64,000 nucleotides of DNA. It comes from Arabidopsis thaliana (taxonomy: Eukaryota; Streptophyta; Magnoliopsida; Brassicales; Brassicaceae). The translations under genes were made by a program, and so were the position numbers. Every line of letters starts with the position of its first letter. The stretch's first letter is position 1. This document shows, in pieces, positions 1 to 9,779 of the stretch. A model generated the notes under the pieces. The model saw only the letters and a program-made list of their open reading frames with translations. It did not search any database and had not been told where the DNA came from. The DNA is taken from assembly GCF_000001735.4 (NCBI RefSeq), contig NC_003070.9, forward strand, positions 21,375,971-21,439,970. The letters are read 5' to 3'.

Positions 1-501
1 CTTTGTTTCAACAATTATAACAGCCTTTTAACATAACATGGACATTAAACCAAACCTAAAGCGAGTCTACAGCAGCTCAATTATCGGTTCTAATCCGATA
101 TGCACATAGCCAACCCACGGTTAAAAGTTGATTTCATTTGATTTCCATCACCAAGGTCAACACTATCAACGTTTTTTGTTTTTTTTGGTCTAACTATCAA
201 AGTTTAATTTCCCATAATATGAAGCTAACCATGCAATGTTGTAAACCCGAATTACATTTTGGTTTCTTAGACTTGATGATGAGTTGATGACTAATTGAAA
301 ACAAATTTAAGAGCTTACTAGTGTTCTCTCCAATGCTTCTTTTTTTTTAAATTGGAATTGATCACACACATATATATATTTACGCATATATGTATATATG
401 GATGTGAACAATTAGTATTATTTTACAATAATAGTAAAAAAAAAAATGAACTTACAAATTACAAACCAAACTTGACGATATATGCATGCTCTTTGAGATC
501 A

Positions 502-690
502 TCACACGAGTTGGTCGGAGCCACCTTTCGCAGTCTTGTCTGCTTCGGCTGGTCCATGTTTTTTCTCGGCTTTACTATCTGCGATTCTCTCTCGAGGGCT
601 ACACAAGATTCTTCCCAGAAAATGGGAAGCAATTGCCAAGAATATGATCACTATGACGATCAAACACCATTGCCAGATTGGAACCTCCAT
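502..690 (-). CDS. Small single-pass membrane protein, hypothetical
   Basis: A 62-residue ATG-initiated frame. Residues about 6-28 are a strongly hydrophobic Ile/Val/Leu/Phe stretch that would span a membrane once. The rest is a charged tail rich in Lys, Glu, Asp and Ala, so the layout is a short N-terminus, one TM helix and a hydrophilic C-terminus. I do not know the family. An overlapping + strand frame (352-798) begins at TTG, not ATG, and has low-complexity composition, so the minus frame is the more credible gene. It lies upstream of and divergent from the elongation factor gene. I recall that the paralogous eEF1B-gamma locus also has a small transmembrane protein beside it, which would support a conserved pair, but I cannot check this here. 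Confidence 0.55.
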   Translation of the reverse strand: MEVPIWQWCLIVIVIIFLAIASHFLGRILCSPRERIADSKAEKKHGPAEADKTAKGGSDQLV

Positions 691-799
691 ATCTTTAGTT
701 TGGATTTTTGGTCACACAAAGTAAACGCAGTGCAGAAGAAGAAGAGGCGGAAGATGCTTGAAATTAAAGTTGTTGGTACTGTTGACCAAAAGGAGTAAG

Positions 800-1640
800 T
801 TGTGAAGAAATGATACGCAAAGACTTGTGGAAGGTAACCAATTTTGTAAACTTCGTAGAAGAAATCGAACTCAATAAAAAAACATCTATATATGTATGAC
901 ATACGAACAATAACATAGTTTAGTGGACCTACCAATAATGCCCTCTAATAGTTTTGGAAGCTACTTAATTAAAAGATTTTATTTCATTTTCACAAAGTGA
1001 AAGAAGGGTTACAAAATTCATCAATTTTGTATTTATTCAAACCCATACTTGGAGTTGGTGTATCAAAAACCTAATTATATTAATTGGCATTGTACGTGGT
1101 AACGTTTTAGTTTACATCTATGGATCAATCTTGCATAATAAGTTAATAACCCTTTTGAATTTAAAAAGCACAACACAACTTATTTTTAAAAAGGATATAT
1201 CATTTTCGGATTTAAAGTTTAGTTTGTATGGTCTAAAACTTTGTTTTTGGTTGTCGTTTAGGATATCTTGGAGAGGAAGAAACCACATAGAGACATGAAT
1301 CAGAGAAGTAACTTTGTGAGGTTGCTTCTACGAATTTCGATGAACTAGTGTTTCTTTTTCTTCTTTTTCAACAACATGCGAGTTTGGCACACCAAGGATA
1401 TGGATACAACCAACTAAACTACATATCAAAATGGCCATGGGGAAATGTCAGCAAAATCTGTCAAAAAATGCAAAAACAAAACTCCAACTTTACTTTGGGT
1501 AAAACAATACGCTAATTTTTATTATGTTATACATAAATGCAAAAGTTATAATCGTTTAAACCTTAAAAATAAGCAAACCAAATTTGACAAAACCAAAAGC
1601 TAAACCGAATCAAACGAAAAAGGAATATTCTCCAAAACCG
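800..1640. other. Intergenic, AT-rich, promoter side of eEF1B-gamma
   Basis: No credible coding frame on either strand. It contains A/T-rich low-complexity sequence and, near 1560-1640, repeated aaccaaa/aaaccga-like words. The final 50-100 bases presumably carry the core promoter of the elongation factor gene, but I see no unambiguous TATA box. Confidence 0.5.
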
Positions 1641-1902
1641 ACTTCACACAGCCCTAATTTCCACACTCTAATACTATTTCTCGCCGCCGCTTTTGTATCT
1701 TCTTCTCTCTCGCTTTGCTCTCTCGGAATTGTTTTTGCAGAAAGTCTCTCGTAAGAATCAATCTATCAACTTCTTCTTCATATACGCTTCTCTCGTTTCA
1801 AAATTTCATCGACGATTAACTGATTTTTACTTGGTGTTTTCTTTGGTAACTAGATCTGAACTCAGAAAATCTCCGAGTTCGTATATCTTCTCCGTTTGAG
1901 CA

Positions 1903-4144
1903 ATGGCGTTGGTAAGTACTCACTTCTGAGATCATTACACGTTTCATCAGATCCGTCACGATTGGTTTTACTGATCTGTTGATGATAGTTTATGAATTTT
2001 GATTCATGTATCTTAAATCTGGGAATATAGTTTGATTTTAGAATGATTTAGGTATCTTGGACGATTGTTTATTAATCTGAGAACTGGATTTTGTGTTGCA
2101 TTGAAAAACTACTTTGGATGAATATAACTATGCAATTTCTGTTGAGTTTCATTGATGAAGTTTGTGTAAATCATACTATTTATCAGGTCATGCACACATA
2201 CAAGGGAAACAAAGGTGCCAATAAGGCACTTATTGCTGCAGAGTATGCGGGTGTGAAGATCGAGGAGTCCGCAGACTTTCAGATGGGCGTCACTAACAAG
2301 TCACCTGAGTTCCTTAAGATGAACCCTATTGGAAAGGTATGGAATCTCTTTCGAGAAGTTTTGATTGATGTTTGCTGTAAATTCCTAGCTAATAAAAGAT
2401 TATGATCCCACTAGGTTCCTGTGCTTGAGACTCCTGAAGGTCCCATATTTGAGAGCAATGCCATTGCCCGATATGGTATAACTTCATTTCCTTCTGTTTC
2501 TCTTTGATGCACCTATCTATAACTTGGTATTAATTGGATATGATGATTGTTTTGTTATCCCCCTTCAGTGAGCCGTAAGAATGGTGACAACTCTTTGAAT
2601 GGATCCTCCCTTATTGAATACGTAAGCTCCTGTTTATCCAATGGCCTTTCCTTTTAAAATTATCGTACCTTTGTGTTTATCTCTTGTTTACTATCATTGA
2701 TTCATGTCTATGTGCATGTGTTTACTTTTCAGGCTCACATTGAGCAATGGATCGATTTCTCCTCATTGGAGATTGATGCTAACATGTTGAAGTGGTTTGC
2801 TCCAAGAATGGGCTATGCTCCCTTCTCTGCCCCAGTAAGCTTTCCCTCATTTTTTGTGCCTTGTCTCATGCACTCTCTGTACTAACAAATCATGCTACTC
2901 CTTACTCGCTAAGATTAGTATTTGACTAGTCTAAGCTTGACTAATCTTTTTAATGGTTTTATCTGAATGAAGGCTGAGGAAGCGGCAATTTCTGCATTGA
3001 AGAGAGGACTTGAGGCTCTGAACACACATCTCGCCTCCAACACTTTCCTTGTTGGACACTCTGTCACCCTTGCTGATATTGTCACAATCTGCAACTTGAA
3101 CTTGGGATTTGCCACCGTGATGACCAAGAAATTTACCTCTGCATTCCCTCATGTTGAGAGATACTTCTGGACAATGGTTAACCAGCCAGAATTCAAGAAG
3201 GTGTTGGGTGATGCCAAACAAACCGAAGCTGTCCCTCCAGTTCCTACTAAGAAAGCTCCACAGCCTGCTAAGCCCAAGGAGGAGCCCAAGAAGGCAGCCC
3301 CTGTAGCAGAGGCACCAAAGCCTGCTGAGGAGGAGGAAGCACCAAAGCCTAAAGCCAAGAATCCTCTTGACTTGCTACCACCAAGCCCAATGGTTCTCGA
3401 TGACTGGAAGAGGCTTTACTCGAACACCAAATCCAACTTCCGTGAGGTTGCTATCAAAGGTATGTTATATGATGACTTCTGTTAATTGTTCTTTAGAAGA
3501 AATTGTTCTAGGTTTATGGAATCAACTTGTTAAGAAGAAAGCTACAAAAATCCGAGACAATGTGCTGTGACATCCTTATAATACCAGTGCTTACTAACGA
3601 CTCTCTAAACAATTCACAGCTGCTCTAGTCTACTAAATTGCCTCCTAAGCTAGATATAGTAGACTTAGAGGGGTACTCACTATGGTTTATGGGACATGTA
3701 TGGCCCAGAGTCTGAAAGTACATTCTATTAAGCTCAATGCCTTGAATGTTTTTCTTCATTGCAGGATTCTGGGACATGTATGACCCGGAGGGGTACTCAC
3801 TATGGTTCTGTGACTATAAGTACAACGATGAGAACATGGTCTCCTTTGTTACACTCAACAAGGTAGGAGGGTTCCTTCAGCGTATGGACTTGGCACGTAA
3901 ATACTCCTTTGGAAAGATGCTTATTTGCGGGTCAGAGGGTCCTTTCAAGGTGAAGGGTTTATGGCTTTTCCGTGGACCAGAGATCCCCAAGTTCATAATG
4001 GATGAGGTGTACGACATGGAGCTGTACGAGTGGACTAAGGTTGATATCTCCGATGAAGCACAGAAGGAGCGTGTTAGCCAGATGATTGAAGACGCTGAGC
4101 CATTTGAAGGCGAGGCTCTTTTGGACGCCAAATGCTTTAAGTGA
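1903..4144 (+). CDS. Translation elongation factor eEF1B gamma subunit (EF1-gamma 2)
   Basis: Structural subunit of the eEF1B complex, which recharges eEF1A with GTP in the cytosol. Seven coding exons are consistent in phase: 1903-1911, 2187-2336, 2415-2475, 2569-2621, 2733-2834, 2973-3459 and 3765-4144, giving 413 residues. The N-terminal half is a glutathione-S-transferase fold (GST-N about 1-80, GST-C about 90-200). A Pro/Lys/Glu/Ala-rich linker (about 215-255) leads to the C-terminal EF1G domain, which contains GFWDMYDPEGYSLW and ends ALLDAKCFK. The first coding exon is only nine bases (Met-Ala-Leu). The 5' leader appears to have its own intron at about 1751-1853 (gtaaga donor, ctag acceptor). 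Length and motifs match the plant family. I recognise it as AT1G57720. Intron 6 (3460-3764) contains an echo of exon 7, described separately. Confidence 0.96.
3668..3710 (+). repeat. Permuted partial copy of exon 7 inside intron 6
   Basis: Intron bases 3668-3687 match exon bases about 3788-3807 (gag + gggtactcactatggtt). Intron bases 3691-3710 nearly match exon bases 3771-3790 (gggacatgtatg, then c/g differences). The two blocks lie in swapped order relative to the exon, at offsets of about 120 and 80 bases. This is local duplication debris with no acceptor site of its own. Confidence 0.75.
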
Positions 4145-4887
4145 AAAGGCTCTTTGTATCTCCGTAGAGGTTTACTCTGTTACTCGTGTTTTGATACCTT
4201 CTAGAGAGTCCTTACCACCTTTTGAATCGTACTCGGGTTTAAGAACTAGTTGCTTCTCAATGTTATTTTGACAGAATATTGTTCTTAAATACATTACAAC
4301 TTCTAGTTATTGTTTTTATTTTGTTTTTTATTATCCAAACTCGTGTGTGTGACATTCTCTCTTTAAATTAGTTGCTTGGAAGATGCAAAGAATCTCGTTT
4401 AATGGGGCATACTGAATTTCATTTTAAAGTTGTAATATTACACGTCTCTAACTTGTCTCTAACACGTCTCTAACTTGATGATTCAGATATGTTCACTAAA
4501 ACCCAAATTCCTTTTAAGCCAATCGAATGTTGGTCTACACAGCAACATTTAAGAGATAGGTGTAAGAAATAGAGCCATGAGGTGAGCTTATAAGGAGAGT
4601 GTATGTTGAACATGTTCATAGATATTAGGTCCGAGAGGCTTAAAATCACTCAAGTTTATTAAGATGAGAAGATATACCAAGTAAACCTAATTCGTTCTCT
4701 ACAAAGAGTTTAATGACCAAAATAAACAAAAGGTAGATTAAGATCTTGTCTTAAGAAAATCAAATAAATCGAATCATTACTATATTATCTCAAACAAATC
4801 GAATCATTACAATATCATCTCAAGAAAATCAACAAATCATCATTCTTAACCTAAAAACCCTAAAAAAAGAAATCTTCATGACTCTGT
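4145..4887. other. Convergent intergenic region
   Basis: Contains the 3' end of the elongation factor gene and, from the other side, that of the RING gene. An aacacgtctctaacttg-like phrase is repeated near 4440-4480, and an atcgaatcattac phrase twice near 4768-4812. No gene seen. Confidence 0.6.
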
Positions 4888-5412
4888 TTAGGAGTAGTAG
4901 GGATAATCGTCGTCATCTTCATCTTCAAGAACAGTGCGGCAGAGAGGGCACAAATTACTATGACCCAACCATTTGTAGATACAGTCATTATGAAAGACAT
5001 GGGGACAATTCGGCATCTCCTGATAGTCATGTACATCCTGTGACATATCCTCCAAACAAATAGCGCATGTCTTGTTTTCTAGAGGAGAACTAGAAGTGGA
5101 TTCTTCGACGAATCTCACTGTGACGTGAAGGTACATGTCAAACGGCGCTGGAACTCGTTCGGATGCTAAAGCCATCTCAACGCAAAGACGAGTGCCTGAG
5201 ATACTGTCTGGAAAGATTGTTTCGAGGAGAGGAGAGGTCTTGTGTGGATCAAAGTTAACGACGTCTTTTAAGATAAGTTGAGTGATTTGGAACAGAGGAG
5301 CATCATCACACTTGTCGTCGCTCTCACGCTTGAGATTGATCTCCACTGTATTCGATGAAGACTTGCGTGGACTCGGAAAGACGTTAACATCAATAGTGAT
5401 TTCTGGAACCAT
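4888..5412 (-). CDS. RING-H2 finger protein, putative E3 ubiquitin ligase
   Basis: Intronless frame of 174 residues from an ATG. The C-terminal third holds a complete RING-H2 signature: C116-x2-C119-x16-C136-x-H138-x2-H141-x2-C144-x10-C155-x2-C158, with Trp148 in the position that contacts E2 enzymes and Pro156 after the seventh ligand. RING-H2 domains coordinate two zinc ions and recruit ubiquitin-loaded E2s, so the protein is a likely E3 ligase. The first ~100 residues have no recognised domain and the last ~10 are very acidic (Glu/Asp run, then Tyr-Tyr-Ser). No TM segment is visible, so it is probably soluble. It belongs to a large Brassicaceae family of short single-exon RING proteins; the substrate is unknown. 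Probably AT1G57730. Confidence 0.88.
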   Translation of the reverse strand: MVPEITIDVNVFPSPRKSSSNTVEINLKRESDDKCDDAPLFQITQLILKDVVNFDPHKTSPLLETIFPDSISGTRLCVEMALASERVPAPFDMYLHVTVRFVEESTSSSPLENKTCAICLEDMSQDVHDYQEMPNCPHVFHNDCIYKWLGHSNLCPLCRTVLEDEDDDDYPYYS

Positions 5413-6138
5413 TGTTGGTTTTTGGAATTAGAAGACAAAGGTATGAAACCGAACAAGAGACGGAGGCAGAGAGGAAGTGATGGTCTTTGTGTTGTGATGA
5501 ATGTTGTTGACAAGTGATCTTGTGTTTGTTGTTAATTTTATAACTAAACCTTAAGTCGGCGATTTCCATTTTTTTTACAATTTCCTTTTTTGTAATCTCG
5601 TTTTTGTTTTTACAATTTCCTTTTTTTGGTTTTAACCTCATATTTTTAGCTTCTCAATTAAATATTATAAAATCTCTAGTTATCATAACTACGTAGGTTT
5701 TTGTAACATCTTTTTTTTTCGACATCCATAACCACTAAGATTTGTAACTAGTAAATTCTACAAAATTATCTCAAATCAAATTAAATCTCCATAAAATTTA
5801 AAAGTATCCAAATAAATCCAAATCACTAATTTAATTTTAATGAAGCATAGACAGAGATTGCCAGTGTTCTTTTGGGGGAAAGCACCTGGCTTTGCTAACT
5901 TCAGGGTTCTTAGACCATTAAGAAAATTTATAACCTAGTAATTTGCTATATATGTTTGCAATGTTAGCTAGAGAGGCATAACAGTGCAAAATCCTGCAAT
6001 AGCAACATCTTCTTGTCTCTTGACAAAGTATAGGTAATGATTTTGTTGCACAGTATAATCTGTTCAGAGTATGAGTTAATCCTGTCGGTAAAAACCTTCT
6101 CTTATTTGTCATTGTGCAGTAAAACATAGTCTTAATTG
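5413..6138. other. Intergenic, AT-rich
   Basis: Upstream of the RING gene: poly-T/A-rich sequence with repeated tttacaatttcctttttt phrases near 5573-5625. Nothing else recognised before the helicase remnant. Confidence 0.5.
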
Positions 6139-6850
6139 TGGCTTTACAACGAAGATTATCTTCTCAACCAAATGCCTGGAGATGCAGAGGTCGAATCTTG
6201 TTTCTACTGTAATACCAAACTTGCTCAACTCTTGTCATTTAGCTTCATTTTATTTTAAGAACACAAAATTTGGGAGAGCTCTTGCTTCTAAATTGCTCAA
6301 GCTCTGTTGATTTTTTGGTTTTTTCAGCTAAAAGCTTTAGGCATAGATAATATCTTGGTTTCGAATGGCCTGCGCCTCCGTCCCATGAAGCAATGATCCT
6401 AGCACTTGAAGTACTTTATTCACTTCAGATCCTTGATGATGATGCTATACTTACTTCGCCAACAGGATTCCAAGAAGTAGAACTTCCACTGGTACTTTAT
6501 CTTCTTGACCTTGAGTTATCTAAAATATAATGTTCATTTGCATTTTCTACTGCATTATTACATGTCTCCATTTCATCATTTTTGATATCGAAAATGATTT
6601 TGACTTCAAGTGAGCTTGGTTGTTCAGATGAGATCATTGTAATCGCTGCAGTTCTCTCTATCCTAGGAATAGCTCTTAACCACTTTTTCTCTGCTTAAAG
6701 TTTCTTCCATTTAACTGCATAATGAACACATTGCAAATTTGTTATTATTTGCTTTCCTGAACTATGGTGTTTGAAAACTAAGTGGATGTAACCTTAAACA
6801 TATTATTACTTTGCAGTCCGTTTGGGTCATTGCCAGAGGAGTAAGCTAAA
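6139..6850 (+). pseudogene. DEAH-box RNA helicase remnant (DHX35/DEAH9-like), introns retained
   Basis: Four exon-like blocks, separated by intron-like DNA, follow the helicase-associated (HA2/ratchet) part of a DEAH-box spliceosomal-type helicase in order. Block 6139-6214 reads ...LYNEDYLLNQMP and then EMQRSNLVSTVI. Block 6328-6491 starts after a tttttcag acceptor and reads LKALGIDNIL, WPAPPS, EAMILALEVLYSLQILDDD and TSPTGF. A block near 6628-6662 reads DEIIVIAAVLS, and one from 6817 reads SVWVIARGVS. The second block needs a one-base frame change before WPAPPS, and everything N-terminal (DEAH motor) and the C-terminus are missing, so it is dead. Retained introns mean it came from copied genomic DNA, not a retrocopy. 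The best family guess is the DEAH9/DHX35 gene on another chromosome. Confidence 0.8.
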
Positions 6851-6984
6851 GATGAGATTATTGAAGTGGTTCAGTGGGATTCTCAGAAGAAGAAAATGAA
6901 AGAGACACGTACAAGTAAATGTATCGGAAGAGTTGTCTCAAGACTGCTCACTTCAAGAATGTACAGGTGTTGTGTATATAGCTT

Positions 6985-7312
6985 GATGGACAATTTATCT
7001 CAAAGCTAGTGTCAAACTGGACTGGAATTGGTCTTGAGAGGAAGCTGAGAACTGTCAATGAAATTCTTTCGAAGATCATATCTTCAAGAAGAGAGGAGAA
7101 AGAAAGCCACAAGCTTTTGAAACGGAGAAATGATAAGTTTATAAGAGATGTGGTTTTTAGTCTAGTGTTAGCAGGAAGAGATACCACAAATTGATCAGCT
7201 CTCACTTGGTTCTTTTGGCTTCTTTCTAAGCATCCACATGTTATGTCCAAGATCAGCCATGAGATCAACACAAATCTAGTGTCAGAAGATGAGGAGGAGT
7301 CCTCCAAAGGAT
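6985..7312 (+). pseudogene. CYP96A cytochrome P450 fragment
   Basis: The + strand reads NWTGIGLERKLRT, IISSRREEKE, KLLKRRNDKFIRDVVFSL and VLAGRDTTN, then after an in-frame stop LTWFFWLLSKHPHVMSKI and HEINTNL. This is the middle of a CYP96A P450, including the I-helix oxygen-binding motif AGRDTT, matching residues about 231-344 of the intact neighbour. The heme-binding C-terminus and the N-terminus are absent. An internal segment of about 25 residues before KLLK is also missing. It lies in the opposite orientation to intact CYP96A15 about 1 kb away and directly after the helicase remnant. Confidence 0.88.
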
Positions 7313-7379
7313 GAAAAAATGCAGAGAAATCAAGCTGCATTTAGAAAGACAACAACTCAGGAGCATCATGAGTAGACTA

Positions 7380-8215
7380 CATACATAAGAAGAAGAAGTC
7401 ATTGTTCTATGTGTCTGTTCTTGTAATGATCGAGAGAGAAACAAAGCTCTATTTCTGATATCACATTTGTCTGCAGCTCCACTTTATTCTCCAGCTTGTC
7501 AACTCTAGTCATCAGACACAAGCTCAGTATCTTTGACACACACCTGGATATATCTCTTGATCCACGTTTTCTTCAGATGAATATTGAATGTATAATTTTA
7601 CCCATATCTTATTAAGATGGAATGAATATTAAATTTATGTCATAAATATAGGCTTCACCAAAATCAAAAGCCTTCTAATTTTATTTTATTTGGAGTTTTC
7701 ATTGTTGAAGCTTAAAAAATACTTTTTTTGTTCAACAAAAGTGACAATTTTATAAACATATTTCAAAAATTAATTATGAATTATTATTTAGTATGATAAC
7801 ATATAGATTTCTCTAAGGAAAAATGAATGTTGCATTATTGCATTTTATTTTAATTTATTTCTGAAACATGCATTATTTCATTACAGTCGTATTGCAGATT
7901 AGAAAGATTAAAGGCGGTTTTGTAAGCGTTACAAAGATTCGAGGACCGGGCAGACACATTTTGTTAATACGAACGTAATAAACCCATATGCGTAATTCAT
8001 GACTCTATTTAATCCACTAACACCTTTTTATTTATATGGACGAGGATGCTCTAATACTTTATTGACGATATTAATTAATTTATGAGCATGACGTGGGACA
8101 AACACCGTACTTAGTACGTAATACAAGTAGTTATAACGTGGGAACAAACTAGTAAGTAACACATTTAAATAAGGAAATAGTAATAGTTGCCGTAGAAGCC
8201 AAGCAAGCATAATAA
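7380..8215. other. Intergenic, downstream of CYP96A15
   Basis: AT-rich DNA without a credible gene. It holds the 3' untranslated side of the minus-strand P450 gene. Confidence 0.5.
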
Positions 8216-9709
8216 TCATATCTTCTTTGTGACTGTGACTTTAAGACCATGTTTCATACGGAGAAGGATAGAAGGAATTGGTTCGACCTTGTGACCTTCA
8301 ATGACCTTAAAGTCATAGTTTCGTATGATCTCCAGAGCTACCATCTTCATCTGCAAGAGAGCTAGATTTTTACCCAAGCAAGTTCTCGGACCAGAATTAA
8401 AAGCCATGAACTTGTATGAAGGTTCATGTCTTAGACCTCCATTGTCTGAAATCCATCTCTCTGGTTTGAAATCCAATGCGTCTTCTCCCCATACAGATCT
8501 CATCCTCCCCAATGCATAGATACATATCACGATCTTTGAATTTGCATCAACTTTGTGCCCGCTTGGAAGTACATCTGGCTTCGCAGGAGACTTGTGGTTG
8601 AAGGGAAGTGGCGGGTAGAGTCTCATTGATTCGGACAATGCAGCATGCAGATACACGAGCTTCTCTAGATCTTCATTATCAAACTTTGTGTTGATCTCAT
8701 GTCTGAGCTTGGCCATAACTTGAGGATGCTTAGAAAGAAGCCAAAAGAACCAAGTGAGAACTGAGCTTGTGGTGTCCCTTCCTGCTAACACTAGACTAAA
8801 AATAACATCTCTTATAAACTTATCTTTATTAGGTTTCAAGAGCTTATATTTGCTCGTGTCCACATTCATATAATACGTCAACGCGTCCTTGGAATATGGC
8901 TCCGTTTTGGCGCGACTTATCTCCTCTTTTCTTCTTGAAGATATGATCTTCGCAAACATACGATTGACAGTGGCCAAAGCTGTTCTCATCTTCCTCTCAA
9001 GCCCAATACCAATCCAGTTTTGAAGCCTCCACAAGATCACCGGTTTGAAATGTCTATAATAGATTGCTTCTTCGCCAATATCCGCAGCTTCACCGAACTC
9101 AACTTCCAGCATTTCGATGGATAGTGACATTGGATCGTAACCAGTCATCAAAATTGAAGAAGTATCAAACATGAATCTCTGGAACACATCTTGTAATTCT
9201 ATGATAATGTTTTTCTGAGCAGCATTATCAAGAAAAGGAACAAGACCTTCTTTTAACTTACTTTTATTGCTACTTACTGAGAGCTCGATGAAATCTTGAT
9301 TGTGGAATAGGGCGTGATTTGACTTCCTCATCTCCTCCCACAACTCAAAATCAACGGTTAAGATTCCTTCTCCCAAAACATCAAAGATCTTCTTGAACTC
9401 AGGTCCTTTAGGGTAATTCCCAAAGTTTGAGCTTAGTATGTGATGAATATTCCTTGGATCGGCGGTGAACAACATGTCCGTTCCACTAAGCCATGGCCCT
9501 TTGAAATAAAAAGTTAGATTGGTCGCCTCAAGCACCTCGACGGTCCAGTCGTAGATACGAGGGATTTGGTGGAGCATTCCTGGAAGCATCCTGAGGAACG
9601 GCCAGTTCTTGAGAATAGGCTGACCTTGAGGTTTCTTTTGGAGGAAGAAATAAGTAAATAGGCATACAAGAAAGAAAATGAACGTTACGTAAAAACCTAG
9701 CATCGCCAT
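8216..9709 (-). CDS. CYP96A15: Midchain alkane hydroxylase, cytochrome P450 96A15
   Basis: Intact, intronless P450 of 497 residues, as expected for CYP96A. Residues about 5-23 form the N-terminal ER membrane anchor. The I-helix motif AGRDTT is at 309-314, the K-helix ExxR is Glu360-Arg363, and a PERW element lies near 416-419. The heme-binding loop FNSGPRTCLGKN has its proximal ligand at Cys444. I recognise the protein as MAH1 (AT1G57750). By established knowledge it hydroxylates wax alkanes in mid-chain to secondary alcohols and then ketones in stem epidermal ER, late in cuticular wax synthesis. A TATA box lies 57-70 bases upstream of the ATG. Nothing looks broken. The inverted fragment at 6985-7312 is a decayed relative. 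Confidence 0.96.
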   Translation of the reverse strand: MAMLGFYVTFIFFLVCLFTYFFLQKKPQGQPILKNWPFLRMLPGMLHQIPRIYDWTVEVLEATNLTFYFKGPWLSGTDMLFTADPRNIHHILSSNFGNYPKGPEFKKIFDVLGEGILTVDFELWEEMRKSNHALFHNQDFIELSVSSNKSKLKEGLVPFLDNAAQKNIIIELQDVFQRFMFDTSSILMTGYDPMSLSIEMLEVEFGEAADIGEEAIYYRHFKPVILWRLQNWIGIGLERKMRTALATVNRMFAKIISSRRKEEISRAKTEPYSKDALTYYMNVDTSKYKLLKPNKDKFIRDVIFSLVLAGRDTTSSVLTWFFWLLSKHPQVMAKLRHEINTKFDNEDLEKLVYLHAALSESMRLYPPLPFNHKSPAKPDVLPSGHKVDANSKIVICIYALGRMRSVWGEDALDFKPERWISDNGGLRHEPSYKFMAFNSGPRTCLGKNLALLQMKMVALEIIRNYDFKVIEGHKVEPIPSILLRMKHGLKVTVTKKI

Positions 9710-9766
9710 TTTTAGACAAAAGGATTTATGAGTATAGATACAAAACTCTTAGTTAAGTTAGCCTGC

Positions 9767-9776
9767 TATTATATAG
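9767..9776 (-). promoter_or_regulatory. TATA box of CYP96A15
   Basis: On the minus strand the sequence reads ctatataata, about 57-67 bases before the start codon, which implies a short 5' leader. It is the best TATA-like element in the upstream 150 bases. Confidence 0.6.
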
Positions 9777-9779
9777 CCT

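Noticed and set aside
352-798. A 148-residue + strand frame overlapping the small membrane protein
   Set aside because: It begins at TTG, has low-complexity composition and no domain. The opposite-strand frame has an ATG and a clear TM segment.
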